Of a stretch of DNA of 6,829 nt, positions 5,679 to 6,829 are shown piece by piece. A model generated the notes under the pieces. That model saw only the letters and a list, made by a program, of their open reading frames with translations. It was not told where the DNA came from and did not search any database. The stretch is from Bacillota bacterium (GTDB lineage: Bacteria; Bacillota; Clostridia; Oscillospirales; Oscillospiraceae): positions 1 through 6,829 of the forward strand of contig JAGFXS010000101.1 of assembly GCA_017861415.1 (NCBI GenBank), in the 5' to 3' direction. The translations under genes were made by a program, and so were the position numbers. The number at the start of each line of letters is the position of its first letter. Positions within the stretch are counted from its first letter, which is position 1.

Positions 5679-6047
5679 ATGTCCCAAACACCACTTCCCC
5701 ATGACCACGGCGATGCTTTGGGCCTGGTATTGGAGCATATGCCCGAGGAAGAAGAATTTGCCCGCGGGGCAGAAACCTTCCGCCAGCTGGGAGACCCCTC
5801 CCGCCTGCGCCTCTTATGGCTGCTCTGTCATTGCGAGGACTGCGGCATCAATTTGGCCGCTGCTCTGGGTATGAGCCACGCCGCCGTTTCCCATCATTTA
5901 AAAGTACTACGCCTGAACGGTCTTATCACCAGTCACCGCTCCGGAAAGGAGATTTACTATACGTTAGCCGACACCGAGACGGCACGGCTGGTCCATCGGA
6001 TGATAGATGACCTCTTCCGCCTCACCTGTCCCACTAAGGGATTGTAG
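5679..6047 (+). CDS. ArsR/SmtB-family metal-responsive transcriptional repressor
   Basis: Predicted 122-residue winged-helix dimer. These proteins sit on the operator of metal-resistance genes and release it when metal binds. The core runs from about 28 to 115: FRQLGDPSRLRLLWLL (helices 1-2), INLAAALGMSHAAVSHHLKVLRLNGLI (helix-turn-helix, about 57-83), the wing SHRSGKEIYYTL (85-96), then the last helix. Likely ligands are Cys50, Cys52 and Cys55 in CHCEDC; the first two align with Cys58 and Cys60 of the CadC alpha-3N site. N-terminal His8, His10 and His20 could replace CadC's N-terminal cysteines. The alpha-5 zinc site looks lost: Asp98/Glu100 stand where SmtB has Asp/His, and Asp111/Arg114 where it has His/Glu. 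This suggests a cadmium, lead or zinc sensor of CadC type, by inference. It converges with a metal ATPase gene. Confidence 0.92.
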   Translation: MSQTPLPHDHGDALGLVLEHMPEEEEFARGAETFRQLGDPSRLRLLWLLCHCEDCGINLAAALGMSHAAVSHHLKVLRLNGLITSHRSGKEIYYTLADTETARLVHRMIDDLFRLTCPTKGL

Positions 6048-6104
6048 GATCACCCTTTCCTGCGCTGATGACAAAAATCTGCCCCACCCCTGAAGGTAAA
6101 TAAG

Positions 6105-6149
6105 ACGCCCCTTGCTTTCGTGAACAACGCGAAAGCAAGGGGCGTTTTC
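6105..6149. terminator. Bidirectional terminator between the metal sensor and the metal ATPase
   Basis: A perfect 16-bp stem (6105-6120 with 6130-6145) with a 9-nt loop runs into TTTTC on the plus strand, ending the ArsR-type transcript. On the minus strand it is followed by CTTATTTACC, a weaker U-rich tail, 26 nt past the ATPase stop. One hairpin therefore plausibly serves both converging genes, better on the plus strand. Confidence 0.88.
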
Positions 6150-6174
6150 ATCTTGATCGGAGGTTGAGTGTGCG

Positions 6175-6829
6175 CTACGGTTTTACCACAGGCTCCTCCT
6201 GAAAGGAGGAAATGTTGAGGGCACGAATGGCGTTTAAGATGGCCAGCACAGTCACCCCCACATCTGCAAACACCGCCATCCACATGGAGGCATAGCCCAG
6301 AGCGCCCAACACCAAGACAATTCCTTTCACCCCCAGGGCGAAGGTTACATTCTGCCGCGCAATCCGCAGGGTCCGCCTGCTGATCCCCATAGCCACCGCC
6401 AACTTGGACGGTTCATCGGTCATGATTACTACATCTGCTGCCTCAATAGCCGCATCGGAACCAAGTCCGCCCATGGCAATACCCAGATCCGCCCGGGCCA
6501 GCACTGGGGCATCATTGATTCCATCCCCTACAAAGGCCAGAACCCCCTTGGTGGATTTTTCCTTCAGTAAGGCCTCCACCCGTTCCACCTTATCCTGGGG
6601 TAGCAGACGGGTATAGACCCGATCCATGCCCAGCTCCCCGGCTACCTGACGCCCCACGGCGTCCTCGTCCCCTGTGAGCATCACAGTGCTGCGAATTCCC
6701 TCCGCCTTCAGCCGGGCGATTGCCCGTGCGGCATCCTCTTTCAAGGCATCGCCGATGAGAAGATATCCGGCGTAAACACCATCCACCGCCAGATGGACGA
6801 TGGTTCCAACTGGGAGTTTTTCAGGAAGG
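6175..6829 (-). CDS. cadA: Zn/Cd/Pb-translocating P1B-type ATPase, C-terminal part
   Basis: The last 217 residues of a heavy-metal export pump are visible; the gene runs off the right edge, so the start, N-terminal metal-binding domain, CPC motif and DKTGT phosphorylation site are outside. In the visible part: LTGD at residues 51-54, LPQDK at 76-80 and the hinge GDGINDAP at 101-108, all hallmarks of the ATP-binding/phosphorylation domain, then GIAMGGLGSDAAIEAADVV. Two last membrane helices follow (about 160-180 and 183-205). They carry Lys168 (ALGVKG) and Asp189 (FADVG), 21 residues apart, the same spacing as the metal-coordinating Lys693 and Asp714 of E. coli ZntA. This marks the P1B-2 zinc/cadmium/lead class rather than a copper pump. 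The symbol could equally be zntA. It reads towards the ArsR-family sensor gene. Confidence 0.95.
   Translation of the reverse strand, partial: LPEKLPVGTIVHLAVDGVYAGYLLIGDALKEDAARAIARLKAEGIRSTVMLTGDEDAVGRQVAGELGMDRVYTRLLPQDKVERVEALLKEKSTKGVLAFVGDGINDAPVLARADLGIAMGGLGSDAAIEAADVVIMTDEPSKLAVAMGISRRTLRIARQNVTFALGVKGIVLVLGALGYASMWMAVFADVGVTVLAILNAIRALNISSFQEEPVVKP

Noticed and set aside
6404..6616. Plus-strand 70-codon frame opposite the ATPase
   Set aside because: It is the mirror of the highly conserved phosphorylation domain, is serine/alanine-rich, and has no ribosome binding site.

Overview
The window suggests an endospore-forming Bacillota, most likely a clostridial gut-type lineage. The reasons are a SpoIVB-type (S55) sporulation peptidase, strong AAAGGAGG-type ribosome binding sites, canonical sigma-A promoters and short GC-rich hairpins ending in T runs. 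The clostridial placement is inference. The stretch from about 4000 to 6050 looks richer in G and C at third codon positions than the left 1.8 kb.

Left part, minus strand: a two-gene membrane operon. It encodes a DMT/EamA-type exporter (794-1729) whose stop overlaps, as ATGA, the start of a YczE/YitT-like (DUF6198) integral membrane protein (66-797). A TTTACC-17-TATACT promoter precedes it and a perfect 15-bp hairpin with a T tail (5-37) ends it. Next is a SpoIVB-like PDZ-serine peptidase (1928-3013, minus, TTG start). It is followed by a perfect 14-bp inverted repeat that lacks a T tail. In Bacillus and many clostridia spoIVB lies between recN and spo0A; here neither is next to it.

Centre: a 337-bp divergent region carries a near-consensus promoter (TTGACA-17-TATATT) driving a BlaI/MecI-family repressor (3351-3749, plus). 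No BlaR1/M56 partner follows it, and a terminator closes the unit. A second promoter (TTGACT-17-TAAAAT) then drives a YhdH/AcuI-type NADPH oxidoreductase (4004-4933) and a nitroreductase-family flavoprotein (4970-5545), which form a likely redox operon. The YhdH protein appears to lack about 18 residues of its cofactor-binding domain.

Right part: an ArsR/SmtB-family metal sensor (5679-6047, plus) with a CHCEDC cluster converges on the 3' end of a zinc/cadmium/lead P1B-type ATPase (minus, running off the right edge). A 16-bp hairpin between them can terminate both. The natural inference is metal sensing and efflux, but the ATPase promoter lies outside the window, so control of it by this ArsR cannot be seen.

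I found no CRISPR array, tRNA, rRNA, insertion sequence or clearly new multi-gene system. The most informative oddities are the isolated SpoIVB, the unusual ligand set of the ArsR protein, the internal deletion in YhdH and the tail-less palindrome.
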